This document shows positions 37,239 through 47,808 of a stretch of 64,000 nucleotides of DNA, one piece after another. The translations under genes were made by a program, and so were the position numbers. A model generated the notes under the pieces. It was not told the origin of the DNA. It made no database searches and worked only from the letters and a program-made list of their open reading frames with translations. The stretch's first letter is position 1. Every line of letters begins with the position of its first letter. The stretch lies in the NCBI RefSeq assembly GCF_011602085.1, contig NZ_JAAONY010000001.1, positions 372,001 to 436,000 on the forward strand, in the 5' to 3' direction. This DNA is from Pseudoteredinibacter isoporae. Its GTDB lineage: Bacteria > Pseudomonadota > Gammaproteobacteria > Pseudomonadales > Cellvibrionaceae.

Positions 37239-38442
37239 TTCCTATTTTTGGCGAGTACTGGCTAATCTCCTGCCCTTCTCCTTTTTTGTGGTGCTGCTGT
37301 ACAGTTTACTGATCGAGTATTCTATTTACGGTACTGAAGACCACATTGCACACAGTTACCTCAAGCATGAGCTGAATATTGCTCTGCAGAACGACGCGAG
37401 TGAATTGCCCTCCACCAGCTATTTTAAAAGCTATCGCGAAGGCGAGAATGAAATTCCTGTTGAATACCAGAGTTTTGAAAACGGTATTCACGAACTCCCC
37501 GACCGAAGTACCCACGTCGCGGTTTCCAATGAAACATCGGACGGCAAACGTATCTATATCGTCTTGGATGAAGATGAACTGGGCTCATTGCAAAAGCTGG
37601 ATGGTCCTTTGCACAGCACGCTATTCGCCATCGGTTGCGTTGTTCTGTTTGCCAGCTTTTTTATCGCCACCTTCCTGGCCCGTAGCCTGGCTAAGCCCAT
37701 TATGGATTTGGCTGAAGATGCCAGTGTGAACTGGCAGCCAGGCTATAAACTGCATGGTCAGGATCGAGGCGATGAGCTGGGTGTGCTCAGTCGTGCTCTT
37801 GCACATCTTCTGCAACAGCAGGCCCAACAGTTAGATCGCGAGAAGTCTTTCACCCGCCATGCCAGCCATGAAATGCGCACACCCGCAGCGATCATCAGGA
37901 ACTCGGTTTCGGTGCTGCAACTGAAATCGCTGGATGAAGACAAAATAGATCGTAACCTGAGACGGATCAGCAATGCCGGCTCGGATATCGAATCCATTGT
38001 GGATACCTTTCTCGCCCTGGGGCGTGCCCACGATCGACCGGCCTCCATGGAACATTGGAAAAGCTGCAATCTGAAGCAGATTCTGCAACGCTGTATCGAA
38101 AGACAAAGTGCTTTGATTGAACAAAAGGCCATGGATGTCGATCTTCAACTGGACAACTCGGCGAATATTCTGGCCCATAAAGCCATGATTACGGTCGCCC
38201 TGCAAAACCTGTTACGCAATGCTGTCAATCATGGCAGCGGTCAAATCCGTATTGAGGGCAATATCGAATACATTCAGGTTTCTAACCCGATTGCCGAGCA
38301 GAACAGTCAGGATGGTTATGGTTACGGCCAGGAGATTATCAGCCGCATTTGTGAATACCACGACTGGCAAGCCACCTTTAGCGAAGTTGAGCAGCAGTAC
38401 ATTGCTCGCATCGACTTCAGTGCCTTTGCTTCCCACGCCTAG
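37222..38442 (+). CDS. Sensor histidine kinase
   Basis: About 406 residues. Two membrane helices (about residues 8-30 and 130-155) flank a periplasmic domain of about 100 residues, then HAMP-like sequence and the H box RHASHEMRTPAAII with His216. The ATPase domain has a good N box (LLRNAVNHGSG), but the DxGxG box is replaced by QVSNPIAEQ and the last glycine box reads DGYGYGQEII. Such reduced forms occur in a known subset of kinases, so it may still be active. I favour a TTG at 37222 with GGGG 7 bases upstream; an ATG at 37204 has no ribosome site. The overlap with the regulator gene points to coupled translation. Confidence 0.82.
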   Translation: MLYPINSYFWRVLANLLPFSFFVVLLYSLLIEYSIYGTEDHIAHSYLKHELNIALQNDASELPSTSYFKSYREGENEIPVEYQSFENGIHELPDRSTHVAVSNETSDGKRIYIVLDEDELGSLQKLDGPLHSTLFAIGCVVLFASFFIATFLARSLAKPIMDLAEDASVNWQPGYKLHGQDRGDELGVLSRALAHLLQQQAQQLDREKSFTRHASHEMRTPAAIIRNSVSVLQLKSLDEDKIDRNLRRISNAGSDIESIVDTFLALGRAHDRPASMEHWKSCNLKQILQRCIERQSALIEQKAMDVDLQLDNSANILAHKAMITVALQNLLRNAVNHGSGQIRIEGNIEYIQVSNPIAEQNSQDGYGYGQEIISRICEYHDWQATFSEVEQQYIARIDFSAFASHA

Positions 38443-38458
38443 CGCCTATCCGGGCGCT
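38441..38458 (+). terminator. Possible weak terminator after the kinase gene
   Basis: AGCGCC (38441-38446) and GGCGCT (38453-38458) form a 6-bp perfect stem with a 6-base loop directly at the kinase stop codon, followed by the T-rich CTTGCTTTCCTCTT. The weak T-run leaves readthrough to the efflux genes possible. Confidence 0.4.
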
Positions 38459-38623
38459 GGCTTGCTTTCCTCTTACATCGTATTCTCAATCCTATTTCCA
38501 GCCCCACTTCATGTGACATTTGGTTCACGCTTGTTTCTCTACAATGAAGGTTTTTCATAGGTCTTGTCCGCTTTTTAGCAAACAGCGCATAAAGCCGGTC
38601 AGGCCGGAGCCGGGAACCGATCT

Positions 38624-39823
38624 ATGCGCCAGTCTATTTTTCCTTTACTGCTGTTGGCAGGCAGTCTTGGTTTTTCTTCCTATTTGTTGCTGAAGCCTGC
38701 TGAAATTGAAGCCTCCATTCCTGAGGCGGAAAAAACCCGAGAGGTTCTGGCTGTGCAGCTAAAAGCGCAGCACCATTACGCCAGCTGGAAAACCGGTGGC
38801 TTGCTCACACCCGCGAAGCGCATAATTTTATCCAATCAGGTTGCCGGTATTCTTGAAGGCCTTTCCGATTCGGTTTATCCAGGGGCCAAAATTAGCAAGG
38901 GCCAATTGCTGGCAAATATCGACCCCAGCGAACTTCAACTCAAACTGCAACAGGCTCAGAGTAACGTGGCCAGTGCCAAGGCTGAGCTGGATATTGAAGT
39001 CGGTCAGCAAAAACTCGCCGCTGCACAATATCAGCTGGCCAAGCACATTTTAAAAGGCAAATCGGAAGCTCTGGCTTTACGCCAACCTCAGCTCGAAATC
39101 GCCAAGGCGAAACTGGCGCTTAGTGAAACCGCATTGGCCGAGGCAAAACTGCAACTCAGTTATACTCGGATTCACGCACCGACAGATGCGGTGGTACTCA
39201 GGAAGCAAGTGGATCAAGGCAGTTACTTGAGCGCAAACACGCCCTTGATGGAGCTCGCCGCCAATGATGAGTATTGGTTAAACGTCAAAGTGCCTGCCAG
39301 CTTTTTGTCCTGGGTCAATGACGATACAGAGGTGCTATACAGCCACCCCAGTTGGGGTGAGAAACAATACCCCGGAAAAATACTCAGTGTTCAATCGGAA
39401 GTGAACAACGCCGACCGCCAGGCCCAGATACTGGTTGCGGTAACCCTGACCAATCACGAGCAACACAAGCCCCTGCTTAACCAATATCTGGATGTCACCT
39501 TGCGCACTCCCATTCCCGGCGAAACCATTCAGCTTTCCCGGGAATGGCTTAATGATCAACAAAAACTCTGGTTGATAAAGGACGAGCGCCTCGAAAAGCA
39601 TACAGCAAACCCGATTTTTACTGGCCGAGACACCATCATCGTCAATTCCAATACGCTAGCCCAACAATGGGTAGCCGCTCAGAAACTGATAGCCGTCAAT
39701 GATGGAATGCCCGTGAGGAAAGTGCTTTTAAAAGACAAAGCGACAAAGGAGGTTTCACCAGAACAAAGATCTATGCAACTCGAATCTCCCAACGCTGATC
39801 AAGCTCAGGAGAATCGCTCGTGA
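38624..39823 (+). CDS. RND efflux membrane-fusion (periplasmic adaptor) protein
   Basis: A 399-residue HlyD/AcrA-type adaptor. An N-terminal helix (FPLLLLAGSLGFSSYLLL) anchors or exports it. Then come a lipoyl half-motif (QVAGILEGLSDSVYPGAKIS), a long helical hairpin rich in Ala, Gln and Lys (about residues 100-180), the second lipoyl half (RIHAPTDAVVLRKQVDQGS), and beta-barrel domains. It lacks the lipobox cysteine of AcrA. Its stop overlaps the start of the RND pump gene by 4 bases. No outer-membrane channel gene is nearby, so TolC would come from elsewhere. Confidence 0.87.
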   Translation: MRQSIFPLLLLAGSLGFSSYLLLKPAEIEASIPEAEKTREVLAVQLKAQHHYASWKTGGLLTPAKRIILSNQVAGILEGLSDSVYPGAKISKGQLLANIDPSELQLKLQQAQSNVASAKAELDIEVGQQKLAAAQYQLAKHILKGKSEALALRQPQLEIAKAKLALSETALAEAKLQLSYTRIHAPTDAVVLRKQVDQGSYLSANTPLMELAANDEYWLNVKVPASFLSWVNDDTEVLYSHPSWGEKQYPGKILSVQSEVNNADRQAQILVAVTLTNHEQHKPLLNQYLDVTLRTPIPGETIQLSREWLNDQQKLWLIKDERLEKHTANPIFTGRDTIIVNSNTLAQQWVAAQKLIAVNDGMPVRKVLLKDKATKEVSPEQRSMQLESPNADQAQENRS

Positions 39824-42800
39824 TGGAAAACCAAAACGGCCCTATCGCCTGGATGACCCATCATCGGGTTGCGCCCAATTTGCTCATGCTGTTTCTGATC
39901 ATTGGGGGACTGTTTGTCAGTTACACGATTCAAAAAGAGTTTCTGCCCAGTGAATCTGCCGCCATCGTTAACATTGATATTGAATACCCGGCCGCAACGC
40001 CAAGCGAGATTGAACAGAGCGTTGTGGTTCCCCTGGAGAACGCCCTGCAGGGAATGATCAATATTAAAAAATTGAGTTCGAGCATCAGTCAGGGCAGCAG
40101 CCAAACCCGCATCGAGCTTGTCGAGTCCGCCGATCGCAGCAAGGTCTATCAGGATATTAAACAGGCAGTGGACCGCATCAATACCTTTCCCCAACTGATT
40201 GAACGGCCTTTGGTATCCCTTGAAGAAGATACCATTGAAGTTTTGGAACTGGCGGTATTTGGTGATCTGAGTTTATTCGAAATGAAGCAGCTTGGAGAAC
40301 AAGTACGCTTGCTGCTTCTGCAAGACAATCGCCTGTCAAAAATCGAAATGAACGGATTGCCACAGCAACAGATTCATATCGACATTCGCCCTGAGATGTT
40401 GAAGCGTTATCGCATCCGTCTTGCGGACATTGCCTCCCGCTTACGCAGTTCCGCCCTTGAGCAATCCGCAGGAACAGTTCAAAGTGAAAACGGGAATATA
40501 TTGGTCAGCGTTAACAATAAACGCTACTGGTCCTATGAGTTTTCCAAAATCCCCATTTTGCAACAGAGTGATGGCAGTAATCTGCTACTGGGCGATATTG
40601 CAACAATCCGAGAAGGCTTTGCCGACAGCAATCAGTTGGTAACCTTTAATGGACACAATGGCATTTTGTTGAATATCTATCGTAGCGGGCAACAAACCCC
40701 CAGCGATGTGTACGATGCTTATCTCGACAGTTTGTCTGAGATACAAGCTTTACTGCCTCCCGGAGCGGATCTGCGTTTAACCGACAATGACGCCACCACC
40801 TACACCCAACGTTTAGGCCTGGTGTTAAAAAACGCTTTTCTCGGTTTGTTACTGGTGATGATCACCCTGGCACTGTTTCTCCAGCATCATCTGGCATTCT
40901 GGATTGTGATCGGCCTGCCTACCACCTTTCTGGGCGCGATTATTTTTTTGCCCCTTTTTAATGTCACTATCAATGTCATCAGTCTGTTTGGGTTTATTAT
41001 TGCCTTGGGGCTGGTGGTCGACGATGCCATTATCGCAGGCGAAAATATTTATGCCCGACAACAACAAGGCATGGATTTTCAAACCGCCGCAATTATGGGC
41101 GCAAAGGAAATGGCAGTACCATTAAGTTTTGCCATTCTGACCAACATCATTGCCTTCCTTCCATTGCTCAGCATGCCCGGGCAAATTGGACGAATATTTG
41201 GCAGCGCCCCGATCGTCGTTGTGATTTGTTTTGTCATCAGTTGGGTGGAAGCCTTGTTTATTCTACCTGCTCATCTGGCCGCCAGTGGAAAAAGCAAAAC
41301 ACATCGCTTTGATGGCATTCGCCAACGGTGCGCAGCTTATCTTGATCACTTCATCCACCATCGCTATCGCCGTTTTTTGCAGACTTGCTTAAAACGTCCT
41401 TTGCTGAGTTTGGCCCTTCCCCTGTGTATTGCGTCGATCAGCCTCAGTTATGCCTTGAGTGGCCGCATGGGCTTTTCGGTATTTCCTGCACTGGAAGGAG
41501 AATGGGCCGTTGCTACCGCTGAGTTGCCCAATGATGCTTCAATGGCTCAACTAAAGCAGGTTCGAGATCACGTGGAAGCCGCTGCACTGCGAACGGTAGC
41601 CAAGTCGGGTGGCGATACCTTATTGCAAAGCCGCCAAGCCGAAATTGATGGCAACAGCGTCAGCGTTGGTCTGTACCTGACACCAACAGAAGTTCGCCCC
41701 ATCAGCTCCCACGAGCTGGTTAGAAGATGGCAGCAAAACCTGGGGCCGATCAATCATGTTCGCAGTATCGAGTTCGATGCCGAACGCGGGGGTGGCGGAG
41801 GCAACAATAGCCGCCTCAGTATTGAACTCAGACATCAAGATGGCCTGTTGCTCGCCAGAGCCATTCGCGATGCCGAACAACAACTCGCCGACATTAACGG
41901 CTTGAGTGATGTTAAAAGCAGTTATTCCGAGGGCATTCCCCAATGGGATGTTAGCCTGAGCCAACACGGTTTAAATCTCGGTCTGAATACCGCTATGGTT
42001 TCAGAACAATTGCGAGGCGCACTTTATGGGAATCAGGCCATGCGGCTGCAACGACAATCCAGCGAGGTCAGTGTGCTGGTGCGCATGGATCGGGATGCCA
42101 TACGCAGCGAAGCGGATATCAAAAACCTGCCTATTCAAACCGAGAGTGGTGGCGAACTGCCCCTCCATGAACTGGCCGAGCTGAAAAAATCCAGTGCCCC
42201 TGCCAGCATTTCCCGTCGCGATGCTCAACGCATAGAAACCATTACCGCGCGGGCCAACAACCCTCGTCAATTACCCATTCTTGTACAGACTATTGAAGAC
42301 AAGCTGTTCCCGACCTTACGTGCCAAGTACCCCGGGATTGTTTTACAGTTCTCTGGAAATCAGGAAGAAGCTTCAGAGGGATTAAGCAATTTATCGGTCG
42401 GGACGGTGCTGGCACTGTTGGCTATCTTTGCAGCGCTTGCTATTCCAATGCGCAGTTACAGCCAGCCCTTGCTCATCATGAGCATTATTCCCTTTGCCGC
42501 CGTTGGTGCCATTCTTGGCCACATGGTGCTTCAACTGAGCATTAGCATGGTCAGTATTATGGGCATTCTGGCATTGAGCGGCATCGTTATTAACAACAGT
42601 TTGATCCTGATTGAGTTTGCCAACCGCGCTCGAGAAGGGGGAAAAATGCTGGAAGACGCAATTATCACAGCGGCGTGTCAGCGTTTTCGCCCCATTTTTT
42701 TAACCAGCATCACAACGTTTTTTGGCTTGGCGCCAATGGTTTTTGAAAGCAGCCGCCAAGCTCAAATGTTGATACCTATGGCGGTGAGTATTGGATTCGG

Positions 42801-42933
42801 AATTCTCTTTACCAGTGTGGTTTGCCTCAGCTTTCTACCAGTTCTCTACGTGCAGCATGGCAAGCTGACACAAAAGAAAGACGAGCCAGCGAAGTCGCCA
42901 GCCCGCCAAGGGGAAGTTATTGAAAAATACTAG
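39820..42933 (+). CDS. RND-family efflux pump, inner-membrane transporter
   Basis: A 1037-residue RND permease with the usual duplicated layout: TM1 near residue 15, a large periplasmic domain, TM2-6, a second periplasmic domain, and TM8-12 in the last 200 residues. Family motifs: the proton-relay segment [17 protein letters not shown] (Asp-Asp in TM4), [20 protein letters not shown] in TM10-11 and the GIIF-like [18 protein letters not shown], given in part. It belongs to the broad AcrB/MdtF/heavy-charge group of exporters; the substrate is unknown. The GTG at 39820 has AGGAG upstream; the ATG at 39823 is the alternative. Its stop overlaps the convergent chemoreceptor gene by three bases. Confidence 0.9.
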   Translation: MMENQNGPIAWMTHHRVAPNLLMLFLIIGGLFVSYTIQKEFLPSESAAIVNIDIEYPAATPSEIEQSVVVPLENALQGMINIKKLSSSISQGSSQTRIELVESADRSKVYQDIKQAVDRINTFPQLIERPLVSLEEDTIEVLELAVFGDLSLFEMKQLGEQVRLLLLQDNRLSKIEMNGLPQQQIHIDIRPEMLKRYRIRLADIASRLRSSALEQSAGTVQSENGNILVSVNNKRYWSYEFSKIPILQQSDGSNLLLGDIATIREGFADSNQLVTFNGHNGILLNIYRSGQQTPSDVYDAYLDSLSEIQALLPPGADLRLTDNDATTYTQRLGLVLKNAFLGLLLVMITLALFLQHHLAFWIVIGLPTTFLGAIIFLPLFNVTINVISLFGFIIALGLVVDDAIIAGENIYARQQQGMDFQTAAIMGAKEMAVPLSFAILTNIIAFLPLLSMPGQIGRIFGSAPIVVVICFVISWVEALFILPAHLAASGKSKTHRFDGIRQRCAAYLDHFIHHRYRRFLQTCLKRPLLSLALPLCIASISLSYALSGRMGFSVFPALEGEWAVATAELPNDASMAQLKQVRDHVEAAALRTVAKSGGDTLLQSRQAEIDGNSVSVGLYLTPTEVRPISSHELVRRWQQNLGPINHVRSIEFDAERGGGGGNNSRLSIELRHQDGLLLARAIRDAEQQLADINGLSDVKSSYSEGIPQWDVSLSQHGLNLGLNTAMVSEQLRGALYGNQAMRLQRQSSEVSVLVRMDRDAIRSEADIKNLPIQTESGGELPLHELAELKKSSAPASISRRDAQRIETITARANNPRQLPILVQTIEDKLFPTLRAKYPGIVLQFSGNQEEASEGLSNLSVGTVLALLAIFAALAIPMRSYSQPLLIMSIIPFAAVGAILGHMVLQLSISMVSIMGILALSGIVINNSLILIEFANRAREGGKMLEDAIITAACQRFRPIFLTSITTFFGLAPMVFESSRQAQMLIPMAVSIGFGILFTSVVCLSFLPVLYVQHGKLTQKKDEPAKSPARQGEVIEKY

Positions 42934-44426
42934 GCTGTTTTAAACTTGCCAACATTGAGCACCAGCTCCTGGCTCTGTTGGACCATCGCGCAACTCAAGC
43001 CTTCACTTTGAGTTGCCCGCTCTTTGTTCGAGCGGGACAGAGTTTGAATCTGCTCAATATTACTGACCATACCTTGGACTAACTGCTGCTGCTCAACTGA
43101 GGAATTTTCTACACCCGCCACAATTCCCGACAGAGTATTCAGGTTACCTTGTACACGCTGTAGGACCTGAACCGTTGCCTGTGTTTTATCCACACAACGC
43201 TCGGCATTTTTCCGGCTATTGTCCATGGCGGACATGGATTCCTTCGAGCTTTGCTGTAAGGCTTCCAATGTTTCCTGAACTTCATTAGTTGTCGACTGGG
43301 TGCGCTGTGCCAGAACACGAACTTCATCGGCTACTACCGCAAAGCCACGCCCCTGATCACCAGCACGAGCCGCTTCAATGGCGGCATTCAAGGCCAATAG
43401 ATTGGTCTGCTCGGAAATGCTTTGGATGGTTCCCAGTAAGGCATAAATCTGTTCACAGTGATTTTCCATTTCACCCACTTTGCCTGAAGCATTGCCGATC
43501 AAAGTGTTTAAACTTTGGATGTCTTTCAGCGATGCGTCACCAGCCTCAGTGCCACGGTTTGAATCCTGATTTGCTTCATCCAGCTGAGCCGTTGCCTGCT
43601 TGACCGATTCAGCAACTTTGCCCGCACCATCACTGAGCTGGATCACGGAGCTGGCAATTTCATCCGTTTGTTGACCCTGTTCAAGCAATTCCCGGGCAAT
43701 GGCATTGTTACTTTCATTCAGTTCATTGCCCTGATCCGCAAGCTGGCCAGCCGTGCTCTTCACTTGGGCAGCGAGCTGCTCTGTGGATTCCAGAAATTGA
43801 TTGAGCACATTGACTACCTCGCAGTCCATATCCGCGCGTACATTCAAGTGTATTTCACCCTTGGTTTGCATCACGGTATCAATACAACTGTTTACTGCTT
43901 CGGTCTGGGCGTATTCACGCTTGGCGTCCAGAGCCATCCAGACCACGACGGCGGTTTCGAACACGACATAGCCAGCGTGAAGAAATACCAGACCCCAGGA
44001 CTGATTGTCTGGATTCAGCATGTACACCGGTTTGCCCTGGCTTTGAAGGTAGTAAAAGGACAAGTGGTGAACCGCAGCCACACCCGCTGCAACAACGGGT
44101 GGCGCCCAATCACGGTAATACAACAACAAAGCCAGCAACACAAAAATACCAAAGTGATATTCAATCAGACCGTGACCCTGTTGAATATGCATGGCGCAAA
44201 ACACCATAAATACAGCGGCCACCGTGCATCGCATAATCCGCGAGCCCGGAACAATGTGGTTCAGCAAAAACACCAATGCCAGGCAACTGCCCCCCGTCAG
44301 CAGTGCCAACATCCAAGTATCGTAGAGCCCAGCCAGGGCCAGCCCGTAAAAGAACAAGCCACAGCATATACCCAACATCAATTTGTCGGCTTTACGATAA
44401 TGATTGTCGATATTCATGAAAAACAA
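42930..44426 (-). CDS. Methyl-accepting chemotaxis protein with multi-pass membrane sensor
   Basis: A 498-residue chemoreceptor. The first 190 residues hold five or six hydrophobic helices with hardly any periplasmic loop, so it senses something at or in the membrane rather than in a periplasmic pocket. The cytoplasmic signalling hairpin contains [20 protein letters not shown] and [19 protein letters not shown] His-rich stretch ([11 protein letters not shown]) lies in one of the helices. No CheA/CheW genes are near. It ends tail-to-tail with the RND pump gene. Confidence 0.88.
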   Translation of the reverse strand: MFFMNIDNHYRKADKLMLGICCGLFFYGLALAGLYDTWMLALLTGGSCLALVFLLNHIVPGSRIMRCTVAAVFMVFCAMHIQQGHGLIEYHFGIFVLLALLLYYRDWAPPVVAAGVAAVHHLSFYYLQSQGKPVYMLNPDNQSWGLVFLHAGYVVFETAVVVWMALDAKREYAQTEAVNSCIDTVMQTKGEIHLNVRADMDCEVVNVLNQFLESTEQLAAQVKSTAGQLADQGNELNESNNAIARELLEQGQQTDEIASSVIQLSDGAGKVAESVKQATAQLDEANQDSNRGTEAGDASLKDIQSLNTLIGNASGKVGEMENHCEQIYALLGTIQSISEQTNLLALNAAIEAARAGDQGRGFAVVADEVRVLAQRTQSTTNEVQETLEALQQSSKESMSAMDNSRKNAERCVDKTQATVQVLQRVQGNLNTLSGIVAGVENSSVEQQQLVQGMVSNIEQIQTLSRSNKERATQSEGLSCAMVQQSQELVLNVGKFKTA

Positions 44427-44441
44427 CTCTCAAGTTTTAGA

Positions 44442-44951
44442 CTAGGCACGGCTTTGTGCATCAGGCCAGGGGCAAAAGCAGCCAACACCGGCCGTATTGG
44501 TTATCTGTGGGTTTTCACCTGTTTTTAATTGTTTCAAGACAGGTTCAATAAAACTGGTTTTGGCATTGCAAATAATCCCATTGCTATAAGGACCGAAATA
44601 CGCCAGCTGACCGTCGCCACTCCAGATGGCTACCGCCGGGCTGGAAGGAATGGATACGGGTGCCAATGAAGAAGGTGTCAGGAAATCGAAGCGAACGTTC
44701 TGCGGGCCGTAGTGCGCCTGAAGTTCTTTCTGATGTTCACGAACATAACGATTGCAGGGGCAATTCGGATCAATAAACTGCTGCACAGTTATGCGACCGT
44801 TAGAAACCGCCAACAGATTTTGCCCATCAAACTGCGCCAATGAATTGTCGAACCTGCCTAACCAGCGCCACTCCAACAGCCAAAACGACAATAAAGCGAC
44901 AGAACCCAAAACTCCGATCAGTGCGAAGGCCAGTACTTCACGTTTTGCCAT
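44442..44951 (-). CDS. DUF6436-type thioredoxin-like membrane-anchored protein
   Basis: A 169-residue protein. One N-terminal membrane helix (LAFALIGVLGSVALLSFWLL) is followed by a domain on the outer side with a DPNCPCNRYV motif, a CxC in the place of a thioredoxin CxxC, and a later GVGCFCPW pair. The pattern fits what I recall of DUF6436, found in marine Gammaproteobacteria. A redox or disulfide role in the periplasm is likely but not proven. It lies 15 bases upstream of the chemoreceptor gene in the same direction and may share its transcript. Confidence 0.6.
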   Translation of the reverse strand: MAKREVLAFALIGVLGSVALLSFWLLEWRWLGRFDNSLAQFDGQNLLAVSNGRITVQQFIDPNCPCNRYVREHQKELQAHYGPQNVRFDFLTPSSLAPVSIPSSPAVAIWSGDGQLAYFGPYSNGIICNAKTSFIEPVLKQLKTGENPQITNTAGVGCFCPWPDAQSRA

Positions 44952-45104
44952 GCCAAATTCACCTTCCTTTGACTAGGCTATCGACAAAAAGAGAATGATC
45001 TTTATCTTTTCATGGGTATTTAGCTGACAGTAATGTCGAATCAGGCGCTATTCCCATAAGAAGGAAACTTGGGAAAATAAAAGAGATTTGCAGTAGAACG
45101 GAGA

Positions 45105-45944
45105 TCAAAGTGCCTTCAGGGCCTCACCAATATCCATATCGAGCTTCAGATCCAATAGCTCATCTGCCCGGGTCATGCCCAGATTGATCGCCGCCATGGG
45201 CTTATTCATTTCCTGAGCGTATTTGCAAAAACGAAAACCCGAGAACACCATCAATGAGCTGCCAATAATCAATAAGGCATCCGCTTTACGAATGGCCGCT
45301 TTGGCCAACTCGACCCTGGCCTTGGGAACCGTGCCACCAAAGAACACCACATCGGGCTTTAAGGCCTCTTGTCCGCAGGCTGGGCATACCGGACAACGTA
45401 CTTGGCTCATGTCCCAATCGTCAACATTGGCGTCACCGTCCGGGCCAGCATCAATACCGGCATGCCTGACGTAGTGCCACAGTTCCGGGTTATCGCTAAT
45501 CAGTTGGGATTGCACATCTTCGCGCTGGGCAATGTGGTAACAATTCAAACATTGCACTCGATCCAAACGGCCATGAAGATTTAGCACATTGTTGGAACCG
45601 GCTTTGCGATGTAAGCCGTCAACATTTTGGGAAATCAGCAACTCAATACGTCCTTCCTGCTCCCAACGCGCCAGAGACTTATGGGCGCTGTTGGCCTGGG
45701 AAGCAGAAACCAGTTTCCATCCTAACATGCTGCGAGCCCAATAGCGTTGGCGCTCACTGAGTTCTTGAATAAAGCGCTGATGCTGAATGGGCTCTCTTCG
45801 CAACCAGTTGCCCTGGGCATCGCGATAGGTGGGAATTCCCGATTCGGCACTCAAACCCGCGCCGGTAATGACAACCACGCGCGGATGTTTCTGGAGAAAA
45901 GCTCTCATCGAGAAAATGTCATTTGAGTGCACGGTATCGGGCAT
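45105..45944 (-). CDS. Sir2-family NAD-dependent protein deacylase (sirtuin)
   Basis: A 279-residue sirtuin from the ATG at 45944. NAD-binding motifs: VITGAGLSAESGIPTYR and SQNVDGLHRKAG; the catalytic His is in NLHGRLDRVQC. A zinc site is formed by CLNC and CPVCPAC, about 50 residues apart. The form resembles SIRT4-like class II enzymes, which remove lipoyl, acyl or ADP-ribose groups more than acetyl. It lies 13 bases after the threonine dehydratase-like gene, so the two are one operon. An upstream start at 46016 would overlap that gene by 59 bases. Confidence 0.88.
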   Translation of the reverse strand: MPDTVHSNDIFSMRAFLQKHPRVVVITGAGLSAESGIPTYRDAQGNWLRREPIQHQRFIQELSERQRYWARSMLGWKLVSASQANSAHKSLARWEQEGRIELLISQNVDGLHRKAGSNNVLNLHGRLDRVQCLNCYHIAQREDVQSQLISDNPELWHYVRHAGIDAGPDGDANVDDWDMSQVRCPVCPACGQEALKPDVVFFGGTVPKARVELAKAAIRKADALLIIGSSLMVFSGFRFCKYAQEMNKPMAAINLGMTRADELLDLKLDMDIGEALKAL

Positions 45945-45957
45945 AAATCTGGAAGTG

Positions 45958-46935
45958 TCAGGCGCTTTGTCTTTGCAGCATTTCTGCAAACCACAGCGGA
46001 TCAACATTGCCACCACTGGCGATTATCACACAGCGTTTATTCGCCACATCGACTTTACCGGACAATACCGCGGCCAAGGCAGCAGCACCACCTGGCTCAA
46101 TGACCAGCTTTAGATGCTTCCAGGCAAAATAAACGGCCGCTTCCACGTCTTCATCGCTGACCGTGAGAACGGCATTGACGTATTCCTGATTAATAGGGAG
46201 CGTCAACTCGCCTGGAGTGGGCGTCATTAAGGAATCGCAAATGGAGTTCGCGGATTGGGAAACGCTTTGTCGTTCACCCTTTTGAATGGACAGCTGGGTA
46301 TCATTAAAGGCCTCAGGCTCTACACCATAGACCGTTAAATTCGGCCAGTTATGTTTAGCCGCTAATGCGCTGCCGGAACATAATCCTCCGCCACCCAATG
46401 GACTCAATAGAATGTCCGCTTCGCCATTCATCTGCTGGCAGATTTCCAAGCCCACCGTGCCCTGACCTGCAATGACATCAGCATGGTCATATGGAGGCAC
46501 AAAAGTTGCGTTCAGTTGCTCACAAAGCTCATGGGCAATTTGTTCACGATTTTCAGTGTAGCGGTCGTAGAACTTAACGTCGGCACCATATGAACGAGTC
46601 CGTTCTACTTTAATGGCCGGAGCATCTTCGGGCATCACAATGGTCGCCTTTACGCCCAGCATTTGCGCGGTTGCCGCCACGCCCTGGGCATGGTTTCCAG
46701 AAGAACAAGCCACAACGCCGGCTTGCTTCTGTTCATCACTCAGCTGCACAATACGATTGTAGGCACCACGGAATTTAAAAGCGCCAACGTGCTGCAAACT
46801 TTCAGTTTTGACGAATATTTGCCCAGAGGTGGCTTGGTCCAGCTCACGGCTGTGTAATAATGGCGTTACCTCGGCAACACCTTGCAGCCTTTGCGCTGCA
46901 CGTTCAATATCCTGATAGGAAATGGCTAAGCTCAT
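45958..46935 (-). CDS. Threonine/serine dehydratase-family PLP enzyme
   Basis: A 325-residue fold-type II PLP enzyme without the C-terminal ACT domain of biosynthetic IlvA. The PLP lysine is in HVGAFKFRGAYNRI; SSGNHAQGVA binds the substrate; the phosphate loop is GGGGLCSG. The size and motifs fit catabolic threonine deaminase, serine racemase or hydroxyaspartate ammonia-lyase; these cannot be told apart by reading. The ATG at 46935 starts MSLAISYQDIERAAQRL, a usual beginning; one at 46986 adds 17 residues. It is divergent from the DCC-family gene. Confidence 0.87.
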   Translation of the reverse strand: MSLAISYQDIERAAQRLQGVAEVTPLLHSRELDQATSGQIFVKTESLQHVGAFKFRGAYNRIVQLSDEQKQAGVVACSSGNHAQGVAATAQMLGVKATIVMPEDAPAIKVERTRSYGADVKFYDRYTENREQIAHELCEQLNATFVPPYDHADVIAGQGTVGLEICQQMNGEADILLSPLGGGGLCSGSALAAKHNWPNLTVYGVEPEAFNDTQLSIQKGERQSVSQSANSICDSLMTPTPGELTLPINQEYVNAVLTVSDEDVEAAVYFAWKHLKLVIEPGGAAALAAVLSGKVDVANKRCVIIASGGNVDPLWFAEMLQRQSA

Positions 46936-47017
46936 CGATTTTGGGTTCCCTTTTAATGGCGGGAATATTATGCCAGAGTTAGGCAATATCAGAAATGCAA
47001 ATTAGGGACATGATCCT

Positions 47018-47437
47018 ATGTTGACAGAACCCACCGCTGAACTCAACATCTTTTATGACGGCACCTGTCCATTGTGCGTTAAGGAAGTCGATATACTGAG
47101 AACGCTAAACCACGATGGGAAACTGGCGTTTCTGGACATCGAAGCGGATGGCTTTGGTGAACAGTACCCATCGATTGATTTGAATGAGGCGCGTCAGATA
47201 TTGCATGGCCAAAAAGGCGATGGCTCATTTATTTATGGTCTCGACGTTAGTCATGCGGCCTGGCGCCTTGTAGAAAAAGGTTCCTGGCGAGATATCGGTT
47301 TTTCCATCACACGCTGGCCACTGATTCGACCCATTGCAAATTTTGCTTATATTCTGTTTGCCAAAAATCGCTACCGCATTTCTTTCCTGTTTACCGGGAA
47401 ATCGCGTTGTGAGAACGGAAACTGCAAAATCAATTAA
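47018..47437 (+). CDS. DCC-family (DUF393) thiol-disulfide protein
   Basis: A 139-residue protein with the family motif FYDGTCPLCVKEVDIL at residues 11-26: a CxxC in a thioredoxin-like setting. The rest fits DUF393, with a Trp-rich middle (SHAAWRLVEKGSW) and a C-terminal region with basic residues and CENGNC. Members are thought to be small disulfide oxidoreductases; the partner is not known. The gene is divergent from the dehydratase gene and convergent with DUF6482. Confidence 0.85.
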   Translation: MLTEPTAELNIFYDGTCPLCVKEVDILRTLNHDGKLAFLDIEADGFGEQYPSIDLNEARQILHGQKGDGSFIYGLDVSHAAWRLVEKGSWRDIGFSITRWPLIRPIANFAYILFAKNRYRISFLFTGKSRCENGNCKIN

Positions 47438-47460
47438 GTGTTTTAGAATACGTAAACCAC

Positions 47461-47784
47461 TTACCTTCCATGGATGTTACAGAGACCGGCCCAATCCATG
47501 GGCACTTCCAAGGCCTTGACCTTTTCACCTTCCGTCAAGCCAATCATTTCATCATAGGCACTGCTGTGTACCATAGTGGCTTTTGAAAAAGGAATACCTT
47601 TTAATTTCTCAACCAACAAACCAACACTTGCTGCTTTAATGCTTCGCTGTTTTTCGTCGAGCAATACGCACTCGAAATCATCCACCAACACATACGCTTG
47701 ATACAAACAACTGTTGATGGACAAAACCCGAAGCTGGAGATTCTTAGTGCATTGGTTTAGTTGGGAAAGTGTTATCTTTTGCAT
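47461..47784 (-). CDS. DUF6482 family protein
   Basis: A 107-residue protein. The pattern is like DUF6482 of Pseudomonas and relatives: an N-terminal beta domain (YQAYVLVDDFECVLLDEKQR), the middle helix, and MVHSSAYDEMIGL near the end. Its function is unknown. The ATG has a strong GGAGGGGG ribosome site. It lies 24 bases after the SDR gene and is the last of five genes under the ECF-type promoter at 52.0 kb. Confidence 0.7.
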   Translation of the reverse strand: MQKITLSQLNQCTKNLQLRVLSINSCLYQAYVLVDDFECVLLDEKQRSIKAASVGLLVEKLKGIPFSKATMVHSSAYDEMIGLTEGEKVKALEVPMDWAGLCNIHGR

Positions 47785-47808
47785 ACAGCCCCCTCCAGTA
47801 AGTAAGTT

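Noticed and set aside
43668-44528. 286-codon plus-strand frame opposite the chemoreceptor
   Set aside because: Antisense to a well-supported MCP gene; the composition is rich in Gln and His, as expected for a reverse reading of Leu/Ala/Glu codons.
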